A stretch of DNA of 64,000 nucleotides from assembly GCF_030052815.1 (NCBI RefSeq), contig NC_079502.1:3186885-3250884 (forward strand). Direction: 5' to 3'. Within the stretch, counting starts at the first letter, position 1, and each line of letters begins with the position of its first letter. The position numbers and the translations under genes were made by a program. The notes beneath the pieces are model-generated. The model did not search any database, had not been told where the DNA came from, and saw nothing but the letters and a program-made list of their open reading frames with translations. Of this stretch, positions 34,521 to 44,396 are shown one piece after another. This DNA is from Hevea brasiliensis (lineage: Eukaryota > Streptophyta > Magnoliopsida > Malpighiales > Euphorbiaceae).

Positions 34521-35097
34521 TGTTATGACCCAAATTATGGGCTGAACCGGCACTAGAACTTGGATCAGCATAAAGCCTCCGAAACTCGTAGTAAGCCCAA
34601 CTAAACCCTAACCCATCAATAAGCCCATATTGAGCTCAATTTCAAGAAATCAATCAGACATAATCTGGCTATAAAAGGGACTATCTAATGGGGAGTTTTA
34701 TATATATATATAAGTGATGCATGAACATGCCAGAAGCATAATAATATTGAAATTGTACATAAAATAAATATCTACTCACATAGAGGATGACTCGACTGCA
34801 GCTAGTCCGACTGGATAGAAGAAAATTGGCCAGCATTGTTCACCTATACATATACACTGACATCTATCAATTAACTGACAGAATTAACTAATTAATTTAA
34901 TCTATAAAAGCAAGAATAAATCCTAATTTCCCTTGTAACTAGACCTAACCCCCTGCATGAAAATTCAACAAAACGCAACACAAAGGACCTCAGGCCCACA
35001 ATAGCAACAACATCATATGACCCCTCCTAGGCCCACCAAACCAGATAATACTTAAGTGACTACACAAAATAATTATTTAAAAATTTAAGGTATTATA
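34521..35097 (-). repeat. 3' LTR of element B, with a ~0.9 kb internal deletion
   Basis: Left end TGTTATGACCC matches TGTCACAACCC at the 5' LTR; right end has drifted to ...GGTATTATA where the 5' LTR has ...AGTGTTACA. It is 577 bp against 1481 bp. Similarity runs from the left end to a (TA)n stretch near 34700 and then jumps to the part of the 5' LTR after its own (TA)n tract (50436-50458), so the missing part corresponds to about 49.57-50.44 kb. Where both exist, differences are about one base in twelve to fifteen by eye. Confidence 0.8.
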
Positions 35098-35461
35098 TTC
35101 TTCCCCCTTACAGAAAATTCGTCCTTGAATTTTATACAAGGCAATAGAACTTTAACTATGGGAATCTACTTTGACCGAAACTGCCTCAGCTGATAGTCCA
35201 CTATAGCTATTCGCTGCTCCTTAAAAGTCAAATTCTCATCTAACTCCACTGTGTCTAATTGCAACACATGAGAAGGGTCGGAAATATACTTCCTAAGCAT
35301 GGAAATGTGGAATACTGAGTGGACATGAGAAAGGCTTAATGGCAACTCTAACCGATAAGCAACTGCTCCCACTCTATCTGTGATCTCAAAAGGTCCTATG
35401 TAACGGGATGCGAACTTGCCTTTCTTTTCAAATCTTATAATCCCTTTCATAGGAGAGACCG
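35052..35461 (-). repeat. Tandem duplication at the pol/3' LTR junction, copy 1
   Basis: 410 bp containing the first ~46 bases of the LTR (in element orientation), the polypurine tract and the last ~95 codons of integrase. Copy 2 (35462-35870) follows directly. The two copies differ by only a few bases. Copy 1 joins copy 2 at a TTAAG word that occurs at both break sites. Confidence 0.85.
35098..35461 (-). pseudogene. Integrase C-terminal end, duplicated fragment (copy 1)
   Basis: Encodes the C-terminal integrase segment of a Ty3/gypsy pol (SPMKGIIRFEKKGKF, then RYIGPFEITDRVGAVAYRLE, HVHSVFHISMLRKY) and is cut at its N-terminal side by the duplication junction. It retains the polypurine tract AAGGGGGAAGAA next to the LTR. 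Tail after 35166 is out of frame. Confidence 0.8.
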
Positions 35462-35870
35462 TTAAGTGACTACACAAAATAATTATTTAAAATTTTAAGG
35501 TATTATATTCTTCCCCTTACAGAAAATTCGTCCTCGAATTTTATACAAGGCAATAGAACTTTAACTATGGGAATCTACTTTGACCGAAACTGCCTCAGCT
35601 GATAGTCCACTATAGCTATTCGCTGCTCCTTAAAAGTCAAATTCTCATCTAACTCCACTGTGTCTAATTGCAACACATGAGAAGGGTCGAAAATATATTT
35701 CCTAAGCATGGAAATGTGGAATACTGAGTGGACATGAGAAAGGCTTAATGGCAACTCTAACCGATAAGCAACTGCTCCCACTCTATCTGTGATCTCAAAA
35801 GGTCCTATGTAACGGGGTGCGAACTTGTCTTTCTTTTCAAATCTTATAATCCCTTTCATAGGAGAGACCT
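35462..35870 (-). repeat. Tandem duplication at the pol/3' LTR junction, copy 2
   Basis: 409 bp, one base shorter than copy 1 in a C-run of the polypurine tract. It continues without a break into the rest of integrase at 35871, so this copy is the one attached to the original upstream sequence. Confidence 0.85.
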
Positions 35871-36259
35871 TTAAGAACACATAATCACCCACTACAAATT
35901 CTACATCTTTTTCTCCTTGGATCTGCATAACTCTTTTGTCTGCTGAAAGCTATCTTTAAATGTTCCCTGATCAAAAGAACCATCTCTGAAGTGTACTACA
36001 TCAGATCTAAGTCATGTACTCTCACCTCTCCAACTTCTGTCTAACACAGAGGGGACCTACACTTTCTGCCATATAGTGCCTCATAAGGTGCCATTCCAAT
36101 ACTGGAATGATAACTGTTATTGTACGCAAACTCCACTAATGGCAGTTGATCATCCCACTAACCTCCAAATTCTAGGACACATATGCAAAGTATGTCTTCT
36201 AATGTCTAAATAGTTCTTTCAGACTGCCGGTCTGTCTAAGGGCGAAAGTTTATACTAAA
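35508..36259 (-). pseudogene. Integrase C-terminal half of element B
   Basis: From the insertion site at 36259 down to 35575, with stops. 35575-35928 is open and encodes the same C-terminal segment as copy 1 with a longer N-terminus (GDYVFLKVSPMKG). Upstream, the region after the D-D-E core reads TDRQSERTI with TAG codons at 36236-36238 and 36206-36208 where this family has Gln. When one CTAAA copy of the inserted element is removed, the frame joins smoothly to 42913, confirming where integrase was split. Confidence 0.8.
36255..36259. other. Target-site duplication of element E, left copy (CTAAA)
   Basis: Matches 42913-42917; both abut TG/CA termini of the insertion. Confidence 0.75.
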
Positions 36260-36851
36260 TGTCAACACCATATTTTGGCCGATCTCCGAAGTCAAGGGAC
36301 TTTAAAATCGACTTTATCATCCGCTCTCAACCGATGTCCTCCAATCACAAATGACTTTTTCGAACTCACCGATTGCTCGACCATGGAATAAATCGATCCC
36401 ATACTTAGTTAATTGTTTTCCGATCTCTTATCAGATGGGTTCGAATCAATGTTGGGTCTCTGGACCATCCTGTCTTACCTCCGATCTCTCTTTACAAATA
36501 TTGTGGAACTTTATTTCACTAATGTTATGATTAGGCTTCTCACTTGAAAGCCCCAGATATTCCCTAAAATGAAGTTAAGGTTTCTATCTGGTCTAATGAT
36601 GATCCCGATCTTAAGAATCCAAATCAATGTCAAGTCTTTCCAATTCTAAGGTTCTAAAGTTTTACCCGGTGTTTGGTCATGACTTAGCCCGATCTCATGC
36701 TTACGTGTAATGTTTTTTCGATCTCTTATAATTGGGTTAATGGTTGCTTTCAAGTTTAATGTTCCAATACGTTCAAACAACTAAGTAACTCATACAATTT
36801 GGACGCTTGCCGATCTCATCAAGAAATTAAACAAAAAGATTTCCATTCATT

Positions 36852-37870
36852 TCAAAGAAAAATAATATACAAGTCACTCAGCAGGTGGGTCACCCCCAGC
36901 CCACTCCCCAGGTACATCCTCCACTCTCTGATTCTCTCCCTCTCTCTCTCTCTCTCTGGCTCCTCGTCGCTCTCCTCTTCGGCCTCTGGGGCGAGCTCAT
37001 TCATCCAAGAGAAGTCTTCTTCAGGATACCGCTTCCTCAGCTCGCCCAGAAGGTCATTATGGGCGTTCACATAAGCCCCGGCCTCTTTTGTGGTGCTCTC
37101 CTCTTCCTTAGCTTGGAGCTCCTTATCCTTGGCTCGGAGCTCCTCCTCCTTGGCTAGGAGCTCCTCCTCCTTCGCTCGAAGGTCTTCAGCAAAACGAGTG
37201 AGATCTATAGATCGACCAGCCCGGGAGTCTTCAAGTTCCCACTCTACCTCCACTATCCTCTCCTCATAATGCTTCATCCGATCTTCCATTCAGGCGATGT
37301 AGTCATTAGCAGAGGAGAGTTTAGCTTGTGTAGCTGAGGTGTCCTGGACCGCCTTAAGGATCTCCCTCCTTAAGGCGTGGGCCTTCTCTCTGATTACGTG
37401 TTGATTTGCGATGGCCTCCAAGCCCAAGCTCATTGTCTGAGTTAAGATATCATCAATGCTCTCCTCTGCCAACCTGTTCTGATCTTCTTGGAAGCAGATG
37501 GAAGCTCCCATGACTTTGGCCAGGCCAGGATTCCCTCTTGTAGAGCGATTCCTTTCCAGCGATTAGATCAGGAGTTGAGCGCCCTGGGAAAGCGTCCTAA
37601 CAGTAGGACCCGAGGACTCCCCTTCCACATTGGAAGAGATCAGAGGAGGCGGGGGAGGCGAAAGTTTGATTTGCTAAGGAGCAGGAGCGACGACCTCTAC
37701 CTCTGGGATCGGTTGCTCCTGAGGTCGGAGAGGAGAGCTCAGCACCTCTACCAATTCGCGACGAGGGGTCTGAGCATCAGCAATGGTGGCCCCCTTCATC
37801 GCCCGCACTTTTAGGGAGACCTCCCTCTTTCGCTTGCGGCTGTCCTTGGAAGTGTCACCGCCCGCCATAC
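36852..37870 (-). pseudogene. Second part of the antisense gag-like gene in element E (basic region and coiled coil)
   Basis: It starts after a likely 61-bp intron (37871-37931, GT...AG on the - strand) with a Lys/Arg-rich segment (DSRKRKREVSLKV), followed by a Pro-rich linker with stops, then helical segments. 36852-37289 encodes a strong coiled coil with repeated AKEEEL units, then an acidic stretch and an Arg-Glu repeat. Coiled-coil tails after the N-terminal domain are typical of plant 'putative gypsy type transposon' proteins. Several stops and frame changes mean it is not a working gene. Confidence 0.6.
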
Positions 37871-37931
37871 CTACACAGAAAAGAAGTCAGTGAGTTCGCT
37901 AAGATTCAGAGGCCAGAGATATGGATAGTAC

Positions 37932-38802
37932 CAGGGCCAAGGTCAGAGAGCTAAAGCTCGTAGTCTTCGTCAGTGATCAACCGCATCATCTAATACTTCA
38001 GTTCGGCCATCACCATGTCTAAGCAAGAGAATTTCTGGGTGGACGCCTGAGACTTTAACTCTTTCACCATGGCATTTTCGTCCTTATTTAAGGTGATCTT
38101 CTTCGGGATCGGAGCGACCAGGTGTTGCCAACTCCGTGGGATACCCTCAAAGCCGTTCGAAATCTTGATCCTCAATATAAAAAAGCGATCCATCCCATTC
38201 TTCAATGAAGAAGGGAGATCGGTAAAGAGTGAGCAGTTCGACTTAGCCTGAAAGAACCAAAACTCGTCATCCTTCCTTCGGGCAAGCCTATGTAGCTCGG
38301 CAAAGACTTTAGCCATAGGTTCCAGTCCCTTAGCTCGGCAGAGGCCCCGGAAAGCTAGTAAAGTCCGCCAAGAGTTTGGATGCACTTGAGCTACTGAGAC
38401 GTGGTGGAACTTTAGGACGGCCTTGTAAAACTCGTTCAAGGGAAAATGGAGTCCGGCCTTCAGCTATTCTTCGTATACTATGAGGAGATCACCTTCATTA
38501 AAGAAGTGATTGGCTAGATGGTCGCCATGGCACTTGATCAGTTTGAAGGAGTCGATCTGCAGGTTGTACTCCTGACTTATGGACTGGAGATCGGTTTCCC
38601 TCAGAACGAACGGCAGCTCATCAACTGGTAGGTTTTCCCTCCTCAAAGTGGTTCCTCGCTTCGGTTTGGTAGCCAGACCAGTAACCAGAATGATGGTCGT
38701 GCTGGTTTGACCGCCTAATCTAATCACATTGCCCTCTTTTGAGGTCCACGAAACATGGACGAAAGGCGAGCTCGCAGCTCTCTGACCCTCGGCGCCTCTC
38801 AT
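37932..38802 (-). pseudogene. Antisense gag-like gene in element E, N-terminal domain (PF04195-like)
   Basis: From the ATG at 38802 the frame runs to TAG at 38464-38466, then in the same frame to TAG at 37990-37992 and TAG at 37951-37953. The middle part matches what I recall of the 'Transposase_28 / putative gypsy type' domain (LKAGLHFPLNEFYKAVL, then HPNSWRTLLAFRGLC, FWFFQAKSN). All three stops are TAG where the context suggests former Gln codons. A TATA box lies 155-165 bases upstream. The domain's biochemical role is unknown. Confidence 0.65.
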
Positions 38803-38956
38803 TTTCAGGAAAACAAAAGAAATTAACCGAGAAAAGAATCAAAATCCTTACCGAAATGTGATCGGTGCTGGAAAAACTTGAGAAAACGAGAGAAAATGCT
38901 GGGATTGCTAGAGAGGTTCTGAAAATGACATAAGGAAATGACTGACTCACCTCGCC

Positions 38957-38968
38957 TCTATTTATACC
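38957..38968 (-). promoter_or_regulatory. TATA box of the antisense gene in element E
   Basis: GGTATAAATAGA on the - strand, about 160 bases before the ATG at 38802. A similar arrangement (GCCCTATATATGCAC, with shared GCATCGGT words nearby) recurs on the - strand near 39970, suggesting a duplicated promoter segment. Confidence 0.5.
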
Positions 38969-39240
38969 CGTCTGAGCATTAAATGCTCGCGAAGTCCCAA
39001 GCGACGCATCGGTTAGGGGAACCGGCCACTTTCTCGTCACGTCGCAAGAAGGTTCTAGAAACATAATGAAAATCGAATAAATGAGATCGGTTAGCCGAGG
39101 TCTTCGGATCGAACAAACTTCCGAAATCATGGATCGGTTAATGATCAGATCGGACATGCATATCAAAGATCAAAAAAATAACTAATGCAATAATAAAATA
39201 AAAACCTTCAAATAAAATTTCATTTCATTTCCAAAAGATT

Positions 39241-39400
39241 GGATTACATCATCTGGGCGATCTCAAGAGATCGGATTACATCATTGGGGAAATCTTTAAA
39301 GATCGGATTACATCATCTGGGCGATCTCAAGAGATCGGATTACATCATTGGGCAAATATTTAAATATCAGATTACATCATTTGGGGGATATCTAAAGATT
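39241..39400. repeat. Five-copy tandem repeat, ~32 bp unit
   Basis: GGATTACATCAT recurs at 39241, 39273, 39305, 39337 and (as AGATTACATCAT) 39369. Between these words an alternation of 'ctgggcgatctcaagagatc' and 'tggg(g/c)aaat...' types gives a 64-bp higher-order period. Confidence 0.85.
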
Positions 39401-40613
39401 AGCACTACATCTTACCTAATAATGGCCTATGTCAAAACCTAGTCTTGTGGCTGAATCAAAAGATGTGTTTGATCAGAAAGCTAGCCACAAGTATTGGATA
39501 GATGTGCAGCTCATATAGGGTGACTATGACTCTCATGATATTGAGCGGAGTCATCGCCAATGTCATCGACTAGAACCGAGCTGCATTCGGGACTCCCGAT
39601 GTGGTGAGGGGCCAAATGAACTTCAAAAGGCGGTCACTGACATTAAGATTGAAATTAGCAGTCCTCTTGCCTAAGATCGGTCCACCGATTATACCAGTAG
39701 ACCGATTCGAGATTGGCACGTTCATCACTTTCGATCTTGATCGGTAAATTAGTCCAGTTTCATCACTGACATCAGATAACGTCCTGATGGTTCTCCGATC
39801 GCCGGAGTCATAAACTTTCAGGCGAAGAGCGAAGAAAACAGTAGGGAAAAGATCCAAGGCAGCTATAAATCAGAATCTTTACCAGAGAAGTTTGAATTGG
39901 AGAAAAAGAGCATTGAAAAAAAACTGAAGGAGAAAAGTGAAGTGTGAAGGGGATTTCCCCGTTAGTGCATATATAGGGCCTGGGCATTTATTGCATACAG
40001 AAACCGAAGCGGATGCATCGGTAATTGAAGAATTAATTGCGATTGACCAAAGCAAGTTGGATAAAGAAGAAAAATCTAGAAGGGGTGAGATCGGGAAATG
40101 AGAGAAGACCCAATACGAGAGGGATCAGAGAAGAAAAGGGTCATAATAGGGAGATCGGAAGAAATAGAGATCGGAGAGATTAAATGACTTTCAATCAACT
40201 CTCTTCATAATCAGAGCTGAGTTAGTTAAAGCATTGCAAGCGTGATCAAATCTTCACCACACGCCTCATGTGCAGAAACGCCTACCTAGCTGACAGACGC
40301 CAAAACAGTTATGGCAGTCCTGTATATTTCGATCTCCACTGATGATCACAATTGTAAAGATGGACCCGGAGCCCTTGGATCAAAAAGCAGACGATAAGTT
40401 CGGCACTTTTTATTCCCAGCCTTCGGATTCATCTTGTAAGGCAATACCCTGAGCCGTTGGATTAAAAGAAGAAAGGATGAATATTCTGGATAGATTCTCA
40501 ACCCTCCATTTTGATTCTCTTTAATTTTCAGACATCGGATGATGTCCTTTTAAATCTAAACCCTCCGTCTCCCCTGATGAGATCCTGACCCTCCATGATG
40601 AGCACCCATTCCC

Positions 40614-40621
40614 TATAAATA
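40614..40621 (+). promoter_or_regulatory. + strand TATA box in element E
   Basis: TATAAATA in the context CCCTATAAATACC, the form of LTR promoters. It points toward the right end of the element, opposite to the antisense gene. Confidence 0.5.
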
Positions 40622-41674
40622 CCTGCATGCAATACTATAGAGATGACGGACAAACAAGGTGGTGGTGATTATAGTGGAAAGACTCTGAAATTTGATTCAG
40701 TCTTGCTGCTTGGCCATTCTGAGCTTTTGAGAAACTTTAGAAATCAGTTTTCTTAAGTACCTGCATTGAAGGAGTTCTGAACCCTGAAATTTTCATTTTC
40801 AGTGCCTGTTCATTGCTCTGTAAGGCCATTTTCTTTGTTCAGTTTCATTCTCACCGCCCTAAGATCGGTACATTACTCTCCAAAGCTCAACTTCATTCCG
40901 ACCTGGTTCACGCTATTTCGAGTGAGCACTAGTCTTTTGGCCGTCGGCTCTTACCTCTACAAGATTTGTGGACACCGGAATTAGCTCATTAGTCTCCTCA
41001 ACTTCTCACAGGTAAGTGTCTAGACTGTCATTTTGTCGAATACTCATGCTTTATTTTCTCTGTTTTTATTCTTAAAATTTCTTTTATATTCAGTCGCGCT
41101 AAAATCTCAAAATAGATTGTCCAAGCCAATAGTTATTTCCTATGTCTTCTATCTCATTTGCAAATTTCATTTATTGTCATTTAGTTTTCATTTCCTTTAA
41201 GAGTCAACTCACAGGTAACTTATAAATACTCAAAAGACGTAGGCAGTGGTATTTTGATATGAGAGTTTACAATAAAAAAAAATGACAAAAGGATAGGTGT
41301 AACAAAGGGTTGAATAGTAGGTCAAACAAATAAGTTATGAGGTCGGGCTACGAAACGAGCCCAGGTGATAACATAATAAAGCGGGAATCGAGATAGGATT
41401 GAATCCCTGACTAAGTGATTAAAAGAGATCGGATATCGCCAATCAAAGAATTCTGATAAGGCGATCACATAGAAGATCGGTGAGAAGCTCGGTATTGCAT
41501 CCACTCTCTAGTTATAAGGCTCAGTGGGTCAGGAAAAGTTTGGCAGGTTTTTTTTTGTGCCATCGGTCACCAGAATCTTTAGTTCATAGTTCTTATAAAA
41601 TGCGATTCCGACAAACAGCTTAAGAGTTCAGGGAAGAGTTCTTGCCCGAACTCAATCTAAATTTTTAACAGGAT

Positions 41675-42420
41675 ACTTTAAGAGATCGGGGGAGAGTTCT
41701 TACCTGATTCTCAACCATAATCTTAATAAAACGTGTGGAGATCGGAGGAGAGTTCTTATCCGAGATCCTTACTTAAATTTCAAACCAAACACTTTAAGAG
41801 ATCGGGGGAGAGTTCTTACCTGATTCTCAACCTTAATCTTAATAAAACGTGTGGAGATCAGAGAAGAGTTCTTATCCGAGATCCTTCACTAAAATTTCAA
41901 ACCGAACACTTTAAGAGATCGGGGGAGAGTTCTTACCTGATTCTCAACCATAATCTTAATAAAATGTGTGGAGATCGGAGGAGAGTTCTTACCCGATTCT
42001 CAACCAAAATCTTAATAAAATATGTGGAGATCGGAGGAGAGTTCTTATCCAAGATCCTTCACTTAAAACTTCAAACGGAATACTTTAAGAGATCGGGGGA
42101 GAGTTCTTACCCGATTCTCAGCCAAAATTTAAAATACGTGGAGATCGGAGGAGAGTTCTTATCCGAGATCCTTCACTTACAGCTTTAAACCGAATACTTT
42201 AAGAGATTAGGGGAGAGTTCTTACCCGATTCTCAGCCAAAATTTAAAATACGTGGAGATCGGAGGAGAGTTCTTATCCGAGATCCTTCACTTACAACTTT
42301 AAACCGAATACTTTAAGAGATCGGGGGAGAGTTCTTACCCGATTCTCAGCCAAAATCTTAATAAAATATGTAGAGATCGGAGGAGAGTTCTTATCCGAAA
42401 TCTCCCACTCAAACTCTTAA
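41675..42420. repeat. Higher-order tandem repeat, ~115 bp unit built of two ~57 bp halves
   Basis: ACTTTAAGAGATC words lie at 41675, 41791, 41908, 42082, 42196 and 42310, spacings 116, 117, 174, 114, 114. Each unit has two half-repeats, one with GAGATCGGGGGAGAGTTCTT and one with GAGATCGGAGGAGAGTTCTT, and the 174-base interval holds one extra half. The array keeps a short + frame open by chance; I see no protein-coding character. Confidence 0.85.
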
Positions 42421-42912
42421 CAAAATACATCAAGAAATCGGGAGAAATTTCTTACCCAAATTCTCTTAACTAAAATCAACATAAAACTATCACAACTTCA
42501 ATACACAAAGTAACCCCTAAACAAAAATCCGCTACACGACATCTACTCGCTAAGGGTCATCTCATGCACTCATGTTCTTGGGCAGCCCTGAACAGTGAAA
42601 TATCAAATATTCCTTTTATTCATACGAAGGATTAACATCGTCACTCCAACCCCCCTAATTACCAGTTTCAAGTTATGAAGAGCACAATGTTAAATCTGCT
42701 TACCCTCGTGGAGGGACGAGATGGGGTGCCTAACACCTTCCCCACCAGTACACGAACCCCGAACCTAGAATCTCTGTTTTTAAAGTGGTTTCTTTTTAAT
42801 TTACCTTTTACAAATAGTTTTCTTTAATTTTCCTCAAAATTAAAGTGGCGACTCCTCACTTTTCCCACTTCGGTGAGAGCTCGTCCTGGCGACCGCAAAA
42901 ACCTTTGTGACA

Positions 42913-42917
42913 CTAAA
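42913..42917. other. Target-site duplication of element E, right copy (CTAAA)
   Basis: See left copy at 36255-36259. Confidence 0.75.
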
Positions 42918-44396
42918 GTTTAACTGTGTGCCAAGTGCCTCCTGTAACTTTCTCCAGAACTGAGAAGTAAACTGGGGCCCCCTGTCAGATATTATGGATG
43001 CAGAAACTCTATATAATCTGACAATTTCACGAATATAGAACCTGGTGTATTGGGCAATGGAATAGGTGGTTCGCTTAGGTAAGAAGTGAGTCGACTTAGA
43101 CGATCCACAATTACCCATATAGAATCATGTCCTTGTGTGTTACAAGGCAACCCAATTATGAAATCCATAGTAATCATTTCTCACTTTCACTTCAGAATGG
43201 GAATCTCCTGCAACTTCTCTTACGACCTCTGATGTTCAAATTTCGCTTTCTGACAAGTCAAGCACTTGGACATAAAATCTACTATGTCTCTCTTCATGCC
43301 ATTCCACTAGTACCATTTTTTTCACATCATGATACATCTTGGCGGATCCTGAATGAACACTATAGGGTATATAGTGTGCCTCTTGTATGATCTCATTCCT
43401 AAGGTTGTCCACATCTGGCACACATATCCTGGAGCCTTGTATAAGGGCATCATCTACATCAAATCCAAATTCATAATTTTTCCCTACTATACTCTTTTTA
43501 TAATCCACATCAATTATGGGTCTCTGTGCCGAGAAACCCTAATCCTGTCCCATAGATCTGACCTTACTCTAAAATGTGCTAAAAGTGCACCCGAATCTGT
43601 TATGGCAAAGATCAAACCTGATCCATCAACTCATGCAACTCTCAAATCAATGGTCTCCTTTCCGCTGATATATGTGCCAAGCTGCCAGAAGATTTCCTGC
43701 TCAAGACATTTGCCACTACATTCACCTTATCGAGGTGGTACTGGATGGTACAGTCATAATCTTTTAGAAGCTCCATCCATCTCCTTTACCTTAAATTTAA
43801 GTCTCTCTGTTGGAAAATGTTCTTTAAGCTTTTATGATCGGTGTATATCTCGCACACCTCACCATACAAATAGTATCTCTAAATCTTTAATGCCAAAACT
43901 ACAGCTGCTATCTCCAAATCATGAGTAAGTTAGTTTTGCTCGTGCCTCTTTAATTGCCTTGAAGCAGCCACTACTTTACTGTGCTACATTAAACACACCC
44001 TAACCCACAATACACTGTATACGCTTTTCCACTCACCACAAGGTTAACACTAAAGCTGTAGTCAAACATTCCTTAAACTTTTGAAAGTTCTCCTCACACT
44101 CGTCTGACCAGAAAAACGAGACATTCTTTCGAGTCAATCAGGTCAGAGGAGCTGCTATTCTGAAAAAATTCTGCACAAAACACCTGTAGTAGCCTACTAT
44201 GCTTAGAAAACTTCGTACCTCAGTAACTGTGGTAGACCTAAGCCAATCAGTTATTGCTTTCATTTCCTTGAGATCCACCTGAATACCTTCACTAGAGGCC
44301 ACATATCCCAATAATGAAATACTCTCCAACTAAAGCTCACACTTTAAAAATTTAGCATATAGCTGATGCTCCCTCAAGTCTACATAGATGATTGAT
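42913..44396 (-). pseudogene. RT end, RNase H and integrase N-terminal half of element B, degenerate
   Basis: In - strand order: the end of RT (LREHQLYAKF near 44370, then LLGYVASSEGI and VRSFLSIVGYYRCFV, 44138-44329), RNase H ([19 protein letters not shown] near 43800-43850 with stops nearby), integrase zinc region (YSVHSGSAKMYHDVKK near 43350), and integrase core (ITMDFIIGLP, SDRGPQFTSQFWRKLQEALG to 42913). Several frame changes and Trp-to-stop changes. It is interrupted on the left by element E. Clearly dead. Confidence 0.85.

Larger units (their letters stand above)
36260..42912. mobile_element. Element E: 6.65 kb insertion with TSD, possible giant solo LTR
   Basis: Starts TGTCAACACC and ends ...TTTGTGACA, flanked by CTAAA at 36255-36259 and 42913-42917. 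Removing it restores the integrase reading of element B. It carries antisense gag-like ORFs (36852-38802, -), a + strand TATA box at 40614, tandem repeats at 39.24 and 41.68 kb, and a 3' end with GTGGCGACTCCTCAC, a style I recall near LTR ends of Tat/Ogre-type elements. I find no second LTR copy inside, so two readings remain: one very long solo LTR in + orientation that holds an antisense gene, or a non-autonomous element whose own LTRs are short or too diverged to spot by eye. Confidence 0.7.

Noticed and set aside
39570..39857. 95-codon - strand frame in element E
   Set aside because: No similarity to the neighbouring gag-like gene and no recognisable domain; probably chance.
41733..42188. 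151-codon + strand open frame
   Set aside because: It arises from the ~115 bp tandem repeat; the translated repeats have no family resemblance.
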